DNA from: Hyphomicrobiales bacterium
Lineage (GTDB): Bacteria > Pseudomonadota > Alphaproteobacteria > Rhizobiales > JALURZ01
Reading direction: 5' to 3'
NCBI GenBank assembly: GCA_027058735.1
Contig: JALURZ010000103.1
Span: forward strand, 1-31,811
DNA length: 31,811 nt
Shown: positions 8,650-17,987 of the stretch, in pieces
Layout of the letters: each line of letters begins with the position of its first letter
Numbering within the stretch: position 1 is the stretch's first letter
Position numbers and translations under genes: made by a program
Notes under the pieces: generated by a model
What the model was told of the DNA's origin: nothing
Database searches by the model: none
Seen by the model: only the letters and a program-made list of their open reading frames with translations

Positions 8650-8681
8650 GGCTTGTCGCCCATGAAACAGGGCTTGTCGCC
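8650..8681. repeat. Two 11-bp direct repeats, 21 bp apart, upstream of maeB
   Basis: GGCTTGTCGCC occurs at 8650-8660 and again at 8671-8681, a spacing of exactly two DNA helical turns. They lie in the 223-bp gap between aspS and maeB, about 140-170 bp before the maeB start. Spacing by helical turns is typical of paired regulator sites, but I do not recognise the motif. Apart from this and a ribosome-binding site (GGGAAGG) before maeB, the gap shows nothing clear. Confidence 0.45.
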
Positions 8682-8820
8682 AGGCCGGGTTCGCGAGACC
8701 ATATTGGCTACATGTCCCGGGTGCAGGGCTTTTTCGCGGCGCGCGCCCTGTAATTGCGGTGCGGGGGCGTTATGATCCATGTGCAGCGATTCGCGCTGAT
8801 CATCGCGGGAAGGTGGCGCC

Positions 8821-11127
<2,307 letters not shown>

Positions 11128-11179
11128 GGAAAACCCGGAAAATTCCGCCCCTGGCGCCGTGCGCCCAGCGCCGGCGCAA

Positions 11180-11200
11180 CCGGCAGTCGGCGGGTGCCGG
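11180..11200. terminator. Possible bidirectional hairpin between maeB and nrdJ
   Basis: CCGGCA (11180-11185) pairs with TGCCGG (11195-11200) around a 9-base loop, in the 114-bp gap between the two convergent genes. There is no T-run on either side, so it is at best a factor-assisted terminator or an RNA end-protecting stem. Confidence 0.3.
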
Positions 11201-11241
11201 CGATGCGCTGCATCCGCACATCCCTGGCTGCACCCGCCGGT

Positions 11242-14200
11242 CTAGCTGCACCCGCTGGTGCCCCCGCAGGTGTCGCATTTCAGGCAGGTGCCGTTGCGCA
11301 CCAGGGTGAAGTTGCCGCATTCCCCGCAGGCATCCCCCTCATAGCCCTTCATGCGGGCTTCCGCGGCCAGATCGGCGGCGCTGCGTTCGGGGCTGGTCCC
11401 GGGATCGAGTTCCGGTATCAGGATCTCTTCCGCGCGGTGCTGCCGTTCGGGCGTTTCGGCGAGTTTCAGCGCCAGTGCGCGCAGCGATCCCACCGCGCCG
11501 GAGGCCGATGCAACCGGCTCGCCGGGCATCACCACAACATTCTCATCCGCCATGCGCTGGCGCACATAGCCCGAACTCATGACCTGCGAGACGGGCAGGG
11601 GCGCTGATTCGGGCTTCTTGCCTTCGCTCACACCCTTGCCAAGGGCATCGAAGGCTGATTCGGCCGGGTCCACATGGGCGAGATCCGAACGCCCCAGATA
11701 GGAGACCGCGAGCTCGCGGAACACATAATCGAGAATGGATGTGGCGTTCTTGATCGCGTCATTACCCTGCACCAGGCCTGCGGGTTCGAACCGGGTGAAG
11801 GTGAAGGCATCCACATATTCCTCCAGCGGCACCCCGTATTGCAGGCCGAGCGAGATGGCGATGGCGAAATTGTTCATCAGGGAGCGGAAGGCGGCCCCTT
11901 CCTTGTGCATGTCCATGAAGATTTCGCCAAGCCGCCCGTCATCATACTCTCCGGTGCGCAGATACACCTTGTGCCCGCCGACAATGGCTTTCTGGGTGTA
12001 GCCCTTGCGCCGGTGGGGCAGTTTTTCGCGCTCGCGTTCGGCGACCACCTTGACCACCCGGTCGACCACCTTCTGCGCCACGACCCCGGCGCGCACCGCG
12101 GCCGGCTGGTCGGCGACAATCTGCTCAATGGTCTCGTCCTGCTCCTCCTCGTCATCGCCCAGCAATTGCGCGTTGAGCGGCTGCGACAGTTTCGAGCCGT
12201 CGCGATACAGCGCATTGGCCTTGAGCGCGAGACGCCACGACAGCATATAGGCGTCCTTGCACTCGGCAACCGACGCGCCATTGGGCATGTTGATGGTCTT
12301 GGAAATGGCGCCGGAAATAAACGGCTGGGCGGCGGCCATCATGCGAATATGGCTTTCGACGGACAGATAGCGCCTGCCGGTGCGCCCGCACGGATTGGCG
12401 CAGTCGAAGATGGCGATATGGGCCTCGTCCAGCCCCGGTGCGCCCTCCAGCGTCATCGCGCCGCAGCAATGGATATTGGCCAGTTCCACTTCGCCGCGGG
12501 TAAAGCCGATGGCGGTCAGCAGATTGAAGTCCGGCGCATCCAGCGCGTCTTCATCCAGATTGAGAACGTCAGTGCAGAAATCCTTGCCCAGCGTCCATTT
12601 ATTGAACACGAACTTGATGTCGAACGCAGAGCCCAGCGCGTCTTCTATGGCGTCGATCTTGTCCTCGGTGAAGCCCTTGGCGCGCAGGGCGTCGTGGCCG
12701 ATGCCGGGGGCGTCCAGCAGAGTGCCATGGCCGACCGCATAGCGCACGATGGCCTCGATGGCGGCCTCGTCATAGCCCAGCTTGCGCAGCGCCTGGGGCA
12801 CGGCGCGGTTGATGATCTTGAAATAGCCGCCGCCCGCCAGCTTCTTGAATTTGACGAGCGCGAAATCAGGCTCGATGCCGGTGGTGTCGCAGTCCATCAC
12901 CAGGCCGATGGTGCCCGTAGGCGCGATGACGCTGGCCTGGGCATTGCGGAAGCCGTGCTTTTCGCCCAGCGCGACGGCCCGTTCCCAGGCCGCGAGCGCG
13001 TGCTCCACGAGGCGCGGATCGGGGCATGACGCATGGTCGAGCGGCACCGGCGCGATGGCCAGATTCTCGTAACCGCCCGCCTGTCCGCGCGCGGCCTGGC
13101 GGTGATTGCGCATGACGCGGCCCATGTGTTCCGCGTTTTTCTCATAAGCCCGGAAGGGCCCCAACTCGGCGGCCATCTCGGCCGATGTGGCGTAGGCCGT
13201 GCCGGTCATGATGGCGGTGATGGCGCCGCACATGGCGCGCCCCTCATCGGAATCATAGGAAATTCCCGAGGTCATCAGCAGGCCGCCGATATTGGCGTAA
13301 CCCAGCCCGAGCGTGCGGAAATCATGGGACAGCCGCGCGATATGCTTCGAGGGGAACTGGGCCATCATGACCGATATTTCCAGCACCATCGTCCACAGGC
13401 GCACGCCGTGTTCGAAGGTTTCGACATCGAAGCGGTTATCCTCGTGGGTGAAGCGCATCAGATTGAGCGAGGCGAGATTGCACGCGGTGTCGTCGAGGAA
13501 CATGTATTCCGAACACGGGTTGGAGGCGCGGATCGGACCGGATGCCGGGCAGGTGTGCCAGTCATTGATGGTGGTGTGATACTGAATGCCCGGGTCGGCG
13601 CAGGCCCACGCGGCGAACCCCACCTGATCCCACAGCTTGCGGGCTTTCACGCTCCTGACCGGCCTGTTTTCGATGCGCCCGATCAGATCCCATTCCAGAT
13701 CGGCCTCCACCGCATTGAGAAATTCGTCGCTGACGCGCACCGAATTGTTGGAGTTCTGCCCCGACACCGTGCGGTAGGCTTCCGAATCCCAGTCGGTGTC
13801 ATAGGTGCGGAACTCGATTTCGCTATAGCCCTGGCGCGCGAACTGGATGACCCGCTGAATGGCGTTGTCGGGCACGTTCATCTTGCGCGCGGCGCGAACC
13901 GCGCGTTTGAGCGCCGGGTTCTTCTGCACATCGAAACAGTCATCGCCCGAGCCTTCGCAATTGACGCAGGTCTTCATGACCGTGGCCAGATGGTCCGCGC
14001 AGATCTTCGAGCCGGTGACCAGGGCGGCGACCTTCTGTTCCTCGATGACCTTCCAGTTGATATATTCCTCGATGTCGGGATGGTCGATATCGACCACCAC
14101 CATCTTGGCCGCGCGCCGGGTCGTGCCGCCGGATTTGATGGCGCCCGCCGCGCGATCGCCGATCTTGAGAAAGCTCATCAGCCCGGATGATTTGCCGCCC

Positions 14201-14940
14201 CCTGACAGGGCCTCATTTTCGCCGCGCAGCCGCGAGAAATTCGACCCCGTTCCCGAGCCGTATTTGAACAGGCGCGCCTCGCGCACCCACAGGTCCATAA
14301 TGCCGTTCTCGTTGACCAGATCGTCTTCCACCGACTGGATGAAACAGGCATGGGGCTGGGGATGTTCATAGGCGCTTTTCGAGCGCACCAGCCGGCCCGT
14401 GGCGTGATCGACATAGTAATGCCCCTGTCCCGGCCCATCGATGCCATAGGCCCAGTGCAGGCCGGTGTTGAACCACTGCGGCGAGTTCGGCGCGCACATC
14501 TGCGCGGCCAGCATGTAGCAAAGCTCGTCATGGAACGCGCGCGCATCGTCCTCGCTGTCGAAATAGCCGCCCTTCCAGCCCCAGTAGGTCCAGGTGCCGG
14601 CAAGGCGCGAAAACACCTGCCGGGCCGAGGTTTCCGGGCCTGTCCGCTCAGCCTCGGGCAGTTCCCCAAGGGCTTCGCGGTCGGGCTCGCTGCGCCATAG
14701 CCACGCCGGGACGGTGTTTTCCTCGACGCGCCTGAGGCGGGCGGGAACCCCGGCCTTGCGGAAATATTTCTGCGCCAGAATGTCGCTTGCCACCTGACTC
14801 CACGCGGCCGGCACCTCGACATTCTCAAGTCGGAAAACCAGAGAGCCGTCCGGATTGCGGATTTCACTCGTTGTGGTTCTGAATTCCAGCGCTGCGAACG
14901 GTGATTTTCCAGCTTCTGTAAAACGGCGCGCTATCCGCAT
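11242..14940 (-). CDS. nrdJ: Adenosylcobalamin-dependent (class II) ribonucleoside-diphosphate reductase
   Basis: NrdJ reduces ribonucleotides to deoxyribonucleotides using a radical made from adenosylcobalamin, so it needs vitamin B12 but not oxygen. The 1232 residues match the long alphaproteobacterial form. Visible signatures: a substrate-site cysteine in WHTCPASG; the catalytic NPCSEY with Cys476 and Glu478; PTGTIGLVMDCDTTGIEPD in the barrel; and a Cys-rich C-terminus (CGECG, CLKCDTCGG) that fits a zinc ribbon or thiol-relay tail. No N-terminal ATP-cone is evident. ATG 14940 follows GAGG at good spacing. The gene has a leader of up to about 300 nt containing several hairpins, and candidate NrdR and CtrA sites lie beyond it. 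No class I reductase is seen in the window. Confidence 0.96.
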   Translation of the reverse strand: MRIARRFTEAGKSPFAALEFRTTTSEIRNPDGSLVFRLENVEVPAAWSQVASDILAQKYFRKAGVPARLRRVEENTVPAWLWRSEPDREALGELPEAERTGPETSARQVFSRLAGTWTYWGWKGGYFDSEDDARAFHDELCYMLAAQMCAPNSPQWFNTGLHWAYGIDGPGQGHYYVDHATGRLVRSKSAYEHPQPHACFIQSVEDDLVNENGIMDLWVREARLFKYGSGTGSNFSRLRGENEALSGGGKSSGLMSFLKIGDRAAGAIKSGGTTRRAAKMVVVDIDHPDIEEYINWKVIEEQKVAALVTGSKICADHLATVMKTCVNCEGSGDDCFDVQKNPALKRAVRAARKMNVPDNAIQRVIQFARQGYSEIEFRTYDTDWDSEAYRTVSGQNSNNSVRVSDEFLNAVEADLEWDLIGRIENRPVRSVKARKLWDQVGFAAWACADPGIQYHTTINDWHTCPASGPIRASNPCSEYMFLDDTACNLASLNLMRFTHEDNRFDVETFEHGVRLWTMVLEISVMMAQFPSKHIARLSHDFRTLGLGYANIGGLLMTSGISYDSDEGRAMCGAITAIMTGTAYATSAEMAAELGPFRAYEKNAEHMGRVMRNHRQAARGQAGGYENLAIAPVPLDHASCPDPRLVEHALAAWERAVALGEKHGFRNAQASVIAPTGTIGLVMDCDTTGIEPDFALVKFKKLAGGGYFKIINRAVPQALRKLGYDEAAIEAIVRYAVGHGTLLDAPGIGHDALRAKGFTEDKIDAIEDALGSAFDIKFVFNKWTLGKDFCTDVLNLDEDALDAPDFNLLTAIGFTRGEVELANIHCCGAMTLEGAPGLDEAHIAIFDCANPCGRTGRRYLSVESHIRMMAAAQPFISGAISKTINMPNGASVAECKDAYMLSWRLALKANALYRDGSKLSQPLNAQLLGDDEEEQDETIEQIVADQPAAVRAGVVAQKVVDRVVKVVAEREREKLPHRRKGYTQKAIVGGHKVYLRTGEYDDGRLGEIFMDMHKEGAAFRSLMNNFAIAISLGLQYGVPLEEYVDAFTFTRFEPAGLVQGNDAIKNATSILDYVFRELAVSYLGRSDLAHVDPAESAFDALGKGVSEGKKPESAPLPVSQVMSSGYVRQRMADENVVVMPGEPVASASGAVGSLRALALKLAETPERQHRAEEILIPELDPGTSPERSAADLAAEARMKGYEGDACGECGNFTLVRNGTCLKCDTCGGTSGCS

Positions 14941-15004
14941 GTTGCAGTCCTCTTCACCCTCAAGGCGCCCCGGTTTCGCAGCGCCGGTCTGTCGTTCCCC
15001 TCAA

Positions 15005-15039
15005 GAACCGCCGGCCCCAGATGCGGGCTGTGGCGGTTC
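15005..15039 (-). ncRNA. nrdJ leader hairpin A
   Basis: Bases 15005-15012 (GAACCGCC) are the exact reverse complement of 15032-15039. Inside, 15014-15017 (GCCC) pairs with 15025-15028 (GGGC) around a 7-base loop. In the minus-strand transcript this two-part stem lies about 65-100 nt before the nrdJ start codon. It is a candidate leader RNA element; no family was recognised. Confidence 0.45.
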
Positions 15040-15067
15040 CCCCGCGCTCAGGCGACAAGCATCCCCT

Positions 15068-15127
15068 CCCTGGAGCGCCAAGCTGCGTGCCTTCAGACAA
15101 AATCCGCAGTCACGTTCGGCGCCAGGG
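15068..15127 (-). ncRNA. nrdJ leader hairpin B with nested stem
   Basis: CCCTGG (15068-15073) pairs with CCAGGG (15122-15127), and CGCC (15076-15079) pairs with GGCG (15118-15121), with a 2-base bulge between. That gives a 10-bp outer stem. A nested stem, CTGCG (15083-15087) with CGCAG (15105-15109), sits inside. Together they fold a 60-nt unit about 130-190 nt upstream of nrdJ. Nested, bulged stems of this size look more like a structured regulatory RNA than chance, but no folding calculation was run. Confidence 0.45.
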
Positions 15128-15166
15128 ATCGCGAGCATTCAATTTCTGGATGCATCAACCGCCCAA

Positions 15167-15181
15167 GGCCGATGACCGGCC
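15167..15181 (-). ncRNA. nrdJ leader hairpin C (small)
   Basis: GGCCG (15167-15171) pairs with CGGCC (15177-15181) around a 5-base loop. It is short and could be chance, but it continues the run of stems in the presumed nrdJ leader. Confidence 0.3.
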
Positions 15182-15240
15182 GAAACGCTCGATGCAGGTT
15201 CCCCTTAGCGGATGAGCACTGTATGACGACTTCATGCGCC

Positions 15241-15287
15241 AGTCAAGAAGTAGTGTGTTAACGAGAGATTAACACAACATGTTGTGG
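15241..15287 (-). promoter_or_regulatory. Candidate tandem NrdR boxes upstream of nrdJ
   Basis: Bases 15273-15286 form a perfect 14-bp palindrome (CACAACATGTTGTG) within a 16-bp element (15272-15287) that closely resembles the NrdR operator pattern ACAC-WATATW-GTGT as I recall it. A weaker partner lies at 15241-15256 (AGTCAAGAAGTAGTGT). The two elements start 31 bp apart, the three-turn spacing usual for tandem NrdR boxes. NrdR represses ribonucleotide reductase genes when dATP is plentiful. The assignment rests on resemblance and spacing; the nrdR gene is not in the window. Confidence 0.5.
15254..15276. promoter_or_regulatory. Perfect CtrA-type site (TTAA-N7-TTAA) inside a larger inverted repeat
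   Basis: TTAA at 15258-15261 and TTAA at 15269-15272 are separated by exactly 7 bases, the CtrA operator of alphaproteobacteria. The flanks extend the symmetry to an 8-bp inverted repeat, TGTGTTAA and TTAACACA. The site falls between the two NrdR-like boxes, 318 bp from the nrdJ start and 219 bp from the response regulator start. In DNA this GC-rich an exact 8-base AT match is unlikely by chance. The extended symmetry also allows a different dimeric repressor. Confidence 0.5.
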
Positions 15288-15411
15288 CTCGATGAAGAAA
15301 CAGGGAAAAAACGGCAGAAATTTGCGGTTTCAGGCAGGGCGTGACGCGGCAAAACCGCGCGATCCGTGCGCAGGTTCTAACGTGTTTTCGCCCGCCCGTC
15401 CACGGTTATGG

Positions 15412-15426
15412 TTAGCCCGATGTTAA
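15412..15426 (+). promoter_or_regulatory. Imperfect CtrA-like site (TTAG-N7-TTAA) before the response regulator
   Basis: TTAG at 15412-15415 and TTAA at 15423-15426 are 7 bases apart, one mismatch from the CtrA consensus. The site is 65 bp before the response regulator ATG, about where CtrA would contact a -35 region; a loose -10-like TACTTAT follows near 15438-15444. Single-mismatch sites occur by chance at a rate of about one per window this size, so its position matters more than its score. Confidence 0.4.
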
Positions 15427-15490
15427 GGAACTCCGTCTACTTATCCAGGCGCGTGCGGCGCCCCGGAATTATGAGCGAAAAGGGTGTAGA

Positions 15491-16105
15491 ATGAGCCACA
15501 ATTCTGCGTATTTGCTGAACCCGGAATCACTCGATGTGATGATCGCGGAAGACGCGCACGGGATGCAGAAGATCATCAAGTCGATTCTTTCCGGTCTCGA
15601 TGTGGCGCGAATCAGGACGGCCACTGACGGGTCCGCGGCGTTGAGCGAAATGCTGAGCGATCCGCCCAATCTGCTGATTACGGACTGGGTGATGGCGCCG
15701 ATGAACGGCCGCTCGCTGATTCGCACGATGCGCAGCGAGCAGATGCAGCCGTTATGCGCGATCCCCGCGATCGTCCTGTCGGGCCATCCGACCCGCGCAT
15801 TCGTCAAGCAGGCGATGGCGGTGGGGGCCAGCCAGTTTGTCACCAAGCCGGTTTCCGCCAAGGTGCTGTGCGAAAGAATCGCGGCCGTGTTGCGCGATCC
15901 GCGCGAATTCGTGCTGTGCGACGGGACATATGTGATTGAAGGCATGAGCGACCTGATCCCCGACTGGCAGGAACATCTGCCGTTTCTGCCCAATCTGGAG
16001 CAGTGGGGACGCGCGAAAAAGCGTGGCCGCGATAAAGCGCCGGTCGCAAAAGCCGAATCACGCGGCGATGCCGGGGACGATACCGAAGCCGTATGGGAAC
16101 TGTAG
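15491..16105 (+). CDS. CheY-like response regulator, single receiver domain with basic tail
   Basis: The 204-residue protein has one receiver domain (about residues 14-135) and no recognisable DNA-binding or enzymatic output domain. All key residues are present: acidic pair Glu20/Asp21, phosphoacceptor Asp65 in LLITDWVMAPMNG, switch Ser97 in IVLSGHP, and Lys119 in FVTKPVS. The roughly 65 residues after the receiver include a Trp-rich stretch (LIPDWQEHLPFLPNLEQW) and a basic linker ending in an acidic EAVWEL tail. No histidine kinase lies nearby, so its partner is unknown. The start follows a modest AAGGG site. CtrA-like sites upstream suggest cell-cycle or motility-linked expression, an inference only. 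Confidence 0.88.
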   Translation: MSHNSAYLLNPESLDVMIAEDAHGMQKIIKSILSGLDVARIRTATDGSAALSEMLSDPPNLLITDWVMAPMNGRSLIRTMRSEQMQPLCAIPAIVLSGHPTRAFVKQAMAVGASQFVTKPVSAKVLCERIAAVLRDPREFVLCDGTYVIEGMSDLIPDWQEHLPFLPNLEQWGRAKKRGRDKAPVAKAESRGDAGDDTEAVWEL

Positions 16106-16246
16106 CCGCCGGATCGCGGCGCGAAATTTCGTCTCCCGGCAGGATCGCGATTCCCTCTGGACCGGGTCCGGCGCCGGTGCCATAGTCCGCGCAGGACGTC
16201 CGGTCGCGGCGCGCGCCGGTGCGGATTTTTCGCGAATTGGCCTGCC

Positions 16247-16630
16247 ATGAAAAATTTTCTCCTGCAGATGTTCACCTGGTGGAACGGTCAGACGATCGGC
16301 ACCCGTTTCTTCACCTGGCGCAAGGGCGAATTCGTCGGCCAGGACGAGGCCGGAAACCGGTATTATCGCGAACGCGAGGGCAGGCGCCGCTGGGTCATTT
16401 ACAAGCGTTTGGCGGAAAGCTCCAGCGTGCCCCCCGAATGGCACGGATGGCTGCACCACATGCTGGACAAGACACCGCTGGAGGAAGACTATGAACGCAG
16501 GCCCTGGGAAAAACCCTGGGTCGGCAACCGCACCGGCACGCACCAAGCCTATCGTCCGCCCGGCAGTATCGCGCGCGGCGGCAAGCGGCCCGCCGCAAGC
16601 GGCGACTATGAGGCCTGGAAGCCGGAATAA
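16247..16630 (+). CDS. Complex I accessory subunit, NDUFA12 (B17.2) family
   Basis: This 127-residue protein belongs to the family of the mitochondrial complex I subunit NDUFA12, one of the few supernumerary subunits also present in alphaproteobacteria. It sits at the matrix/cytoplasmic side of complex I and helps assembly or stability. Family features seen: N-terminal WWNGQTIGTRFFTW; GEFVGQDEAGNRYYRE; RRWVIYKR; and SVPPEWHGWLHHMLDKTP. The C-terminal tail is Pro/Arg-rich and variable. ATG 16247 starts right at the conserved helix. The 141-bp gap before it shows no clear promoter. Its place before an MCE-domain gene is common in alphaproteobacteria. Confidence 0.9.
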   Translation: MKNFLLQMFTWWNGQTIGTRFFTWRKGEFVGQDEAGNRYYREREGRRRWVIYKRLAESSSVPPEWHGWLHHMLDKTPLEEDYERRPWEKPWVGNRTGTHQAYRPPGSIARGGKRPAASGDYEAWKPE

Positions 16631-16676
16631 AATCCTCATAACAAGGAAAGTCCACACAACAGAGAATGGCAGTCTG

Positions 16677-17129
16677 ATGCAACAAAATGCTGTAGAAACC
16701 GTTGTCGGCGGCATCGTCATTGTCGTGGCCGCCGCCTTTTTCGTCTTTGCCTACAAGACCGCCGGGGTCGGCGCCGGCGCCGGCGGCTACCGGGTCAGCG
16801 CCCAGTTCGAGCGCATCGACGGTGTTTCCGTGGGCACCGATGTCCGTCTGGCCGGGATCAAGATCGGCTCGGTCGTGGCGCAGGATCTCGATCAGAACAA
16901 CTACGAAGCCAACGTGACCTTTGCGATCGATCCCAGCATAAGGCTGCCGGATGATTCCACCGTCAAGATCGCTTCGGAGGGGCTGCTTGGCGGCAACTAC
17001 GTTCTCATCGAGGCCGGCGGCAGCGAAACCATGCTGGCTGACGGCGGCCAGTTCGTGCACACGCAAAGCTCGGTCAGCATTCTCGATCTTATCGGCAAGG
17101 CGATATTCGGGGCTGCAAAGGGGTCGTGA
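16677..17129 (+). CDS. mlaD: MlaD-like MCE-domain lipid transport protein
   Basis: MlaD is the periplasmic, inner-membrane-anchored substrate-binding subunit of the Mla phospholipid transporter that maintains outer membrane asymmetry. The start ATG 16677 gives 150 residues, somewhat shorter than the E. coli protein (about 180). A single N-terminal membrane helix (about 8-26) is followed by one MCE domain (about 38-118), with the typical ERIDGVSVGTDVRLAGIKIGSV and LGGNYVLIEAGGS. The end (VSILDLIGKAIFG) matches the hydrophobic C-terminal helix that lines the MlaD hexamer pore. The mlaE, mlaF and mlaC genes are not in the window. Its stop overlaps the GTG of the next gene (GTGA). Confidence 0.88.
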   Translation: MQQNAVETVVGGIVIVVAAAFFVFAYKTAGVGAGAGGYRVSAQFERIDGVSVGTDVRLAGIKIGSVVAQDLDQNNYEANVTFAIDPSIRLPDDSTVKIASEGLLGGNYVLIEAGGSETMLADGGQFVHTQSSVSILDLIGKAIFGAAKGS

Positions 17130-17893
17130 GCGCGCCTCGGGCCGGTTTGCCCGGTCAGACCTGGTCGGGGGAGCGCTATGAGACCCATGCGCGGTTTGTC
17201 TCGGAGCTTGGCGCGGGCGTTGTGAAGTGGCTGGAGCCGCGGCGCGGCGAGCGTATTCTCGATCTTGGCTGTGGCGATGGCGCGCTGAGCGTGCGGCTGG
17301 TTGAGGCGGGCGCGCATGTGGTGGGCATCGACACCTGTGCCGATCTTCTCAAGGGCGCGCGCCGGCGCGGTCTCGATGCGCGCGAAATGGATGGCCACGA
17401 GCTGACGTTCCGCGAGGAATTCGACGCGGTTTTTTCCAACGCGGCGTTGCACTGGATGACGCGCCCGCGCGACGTGGCCGCGGGGGTTGCCCGCGCGCTC
17501 AGGCCCGGCGGGCGGTTCGTCGCCGAATTCGGCGGCCATGGCAATGTCGCCGCGGTGGTGACCGCCATGCGCGCGGTGGCGCGCGCACGCGGCGGCGATG
17601 AGGCGATCGCCGGGCCATGGTATTACCCGACCTGCGCGGAATATCAGGCCCTGCTGGAAGGCGAAGGCTTTTCGGTCAACCGCATCGCCCTGATCCCGCG
17701 TCCCACGCCCCTGCCAACCGGCATGAAAAACTGGCTGATAACCTTCCGCGAACCGTTTTTTGCGCAATTCGGCGATGAGCGGCACGATGTGCTTGACGAG
17801 GTCGTCAGCGTGCTTGAGCCGGCGCTGCGCGATGAAGCGGGGCGCTGGACGGCGGACTATGTGCGCTTGCGCGTCGAAGCGGTGCTGCCTTGA
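17126..17893 (+). CDS. Class I SAM-dependent methyltransferase, substrate unknown
   Basis: The 255-residue protein has the Rossmann-like methyltransferase fold. Motif I is RILDLGCGDG (about 43-52); an acidic residue after strand 2 (VVGIDTCAD) would bind the SAM ribose; then come FDAVFSNAALHWM and LRPGGRFVAEFGG. It resembles trans-aconitate-methyltransferase-like proteins, but that does not fix the substrate. GTG 17126 is the natural start: it overlaps the mlaD stop by four bases, has AAGGGG just upstream, and places the family-typical WSGERYETHARFVSELG at the N-terminus. Translational coupling to mlaD may hint at an envelope-related role, but this is inference. Confidence 0.85.
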   Translation: MSAPRAGLPGQTWSGERYETHARFVSELGAGVVKWLEPRRGERILDLGCGDGALSVRLVEAGAHVVGIDTCADLLKGARRRGLDAREMDGHELTFREEFDAVFSNAALHWMTRPRDVAAGVARALRPGGRFVAEFGGHGNVAAVVTAMRAVARARGGDEAIAGPWYYPTCAEYQALLEGEGFSVNRIALIPRPTPLPTGMKNWLITFREPFFAQFGDERHDVLDEVVSVLEPALRDEAGRWTADYVRLRVEAVLP

Positions 17894-17987
17894 TCCGGAC
17901 TTTATTTTTTCACCTTTTACCCGATCGGACACCGCGCCCGCCATATGGGGGCTTGGAAGGTTGTTGCGGACACTGTAAACAGCCGTC

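Larger units (their letters stand above)
14941..15490. other. 550-bp divergent control region between nrdJ and a response regulator
   Basis: No convincing gene lies here. From the nrdJ side outward it holds: two strong hairpins and a smaller one (15005-15039, 15068-15127, 15167-15181) that would lie in the nrdJ leader RNA; a composite operator zone at 15241-15287 with two NrdR-box-like elements around a perfect TTAA-N7-TTAA; and a second, imperfect CtrA-like site at 15412-15426, 65 bp before the response regulator start. The heptamer GTTCCCC recurs at about 14994, 15036 and 15198. Bases 15290-15400 are comparatively A-rich with nothing I can name. The cobalamin riboswitch core was looked for on the nrdJ strand and not seen. 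Confidence 0.7.

Noticed and set aside
11674..14190. Two plus-strand open frames (about 451 and 385 codons) inside nrdJ
   Set aside because: Antisense to nrdJ, with no recognisable domain; the opposite strand carries the RNR active-site motifs.
14941..15240. Cobalamin riboswitch upstream of nrdJ
   Set aside because: Expected for a B12-dependent enzyme's neighbourhood, but I could not find the B12-box core on the nrdJ strand, so I list only an unclassified structured leader.
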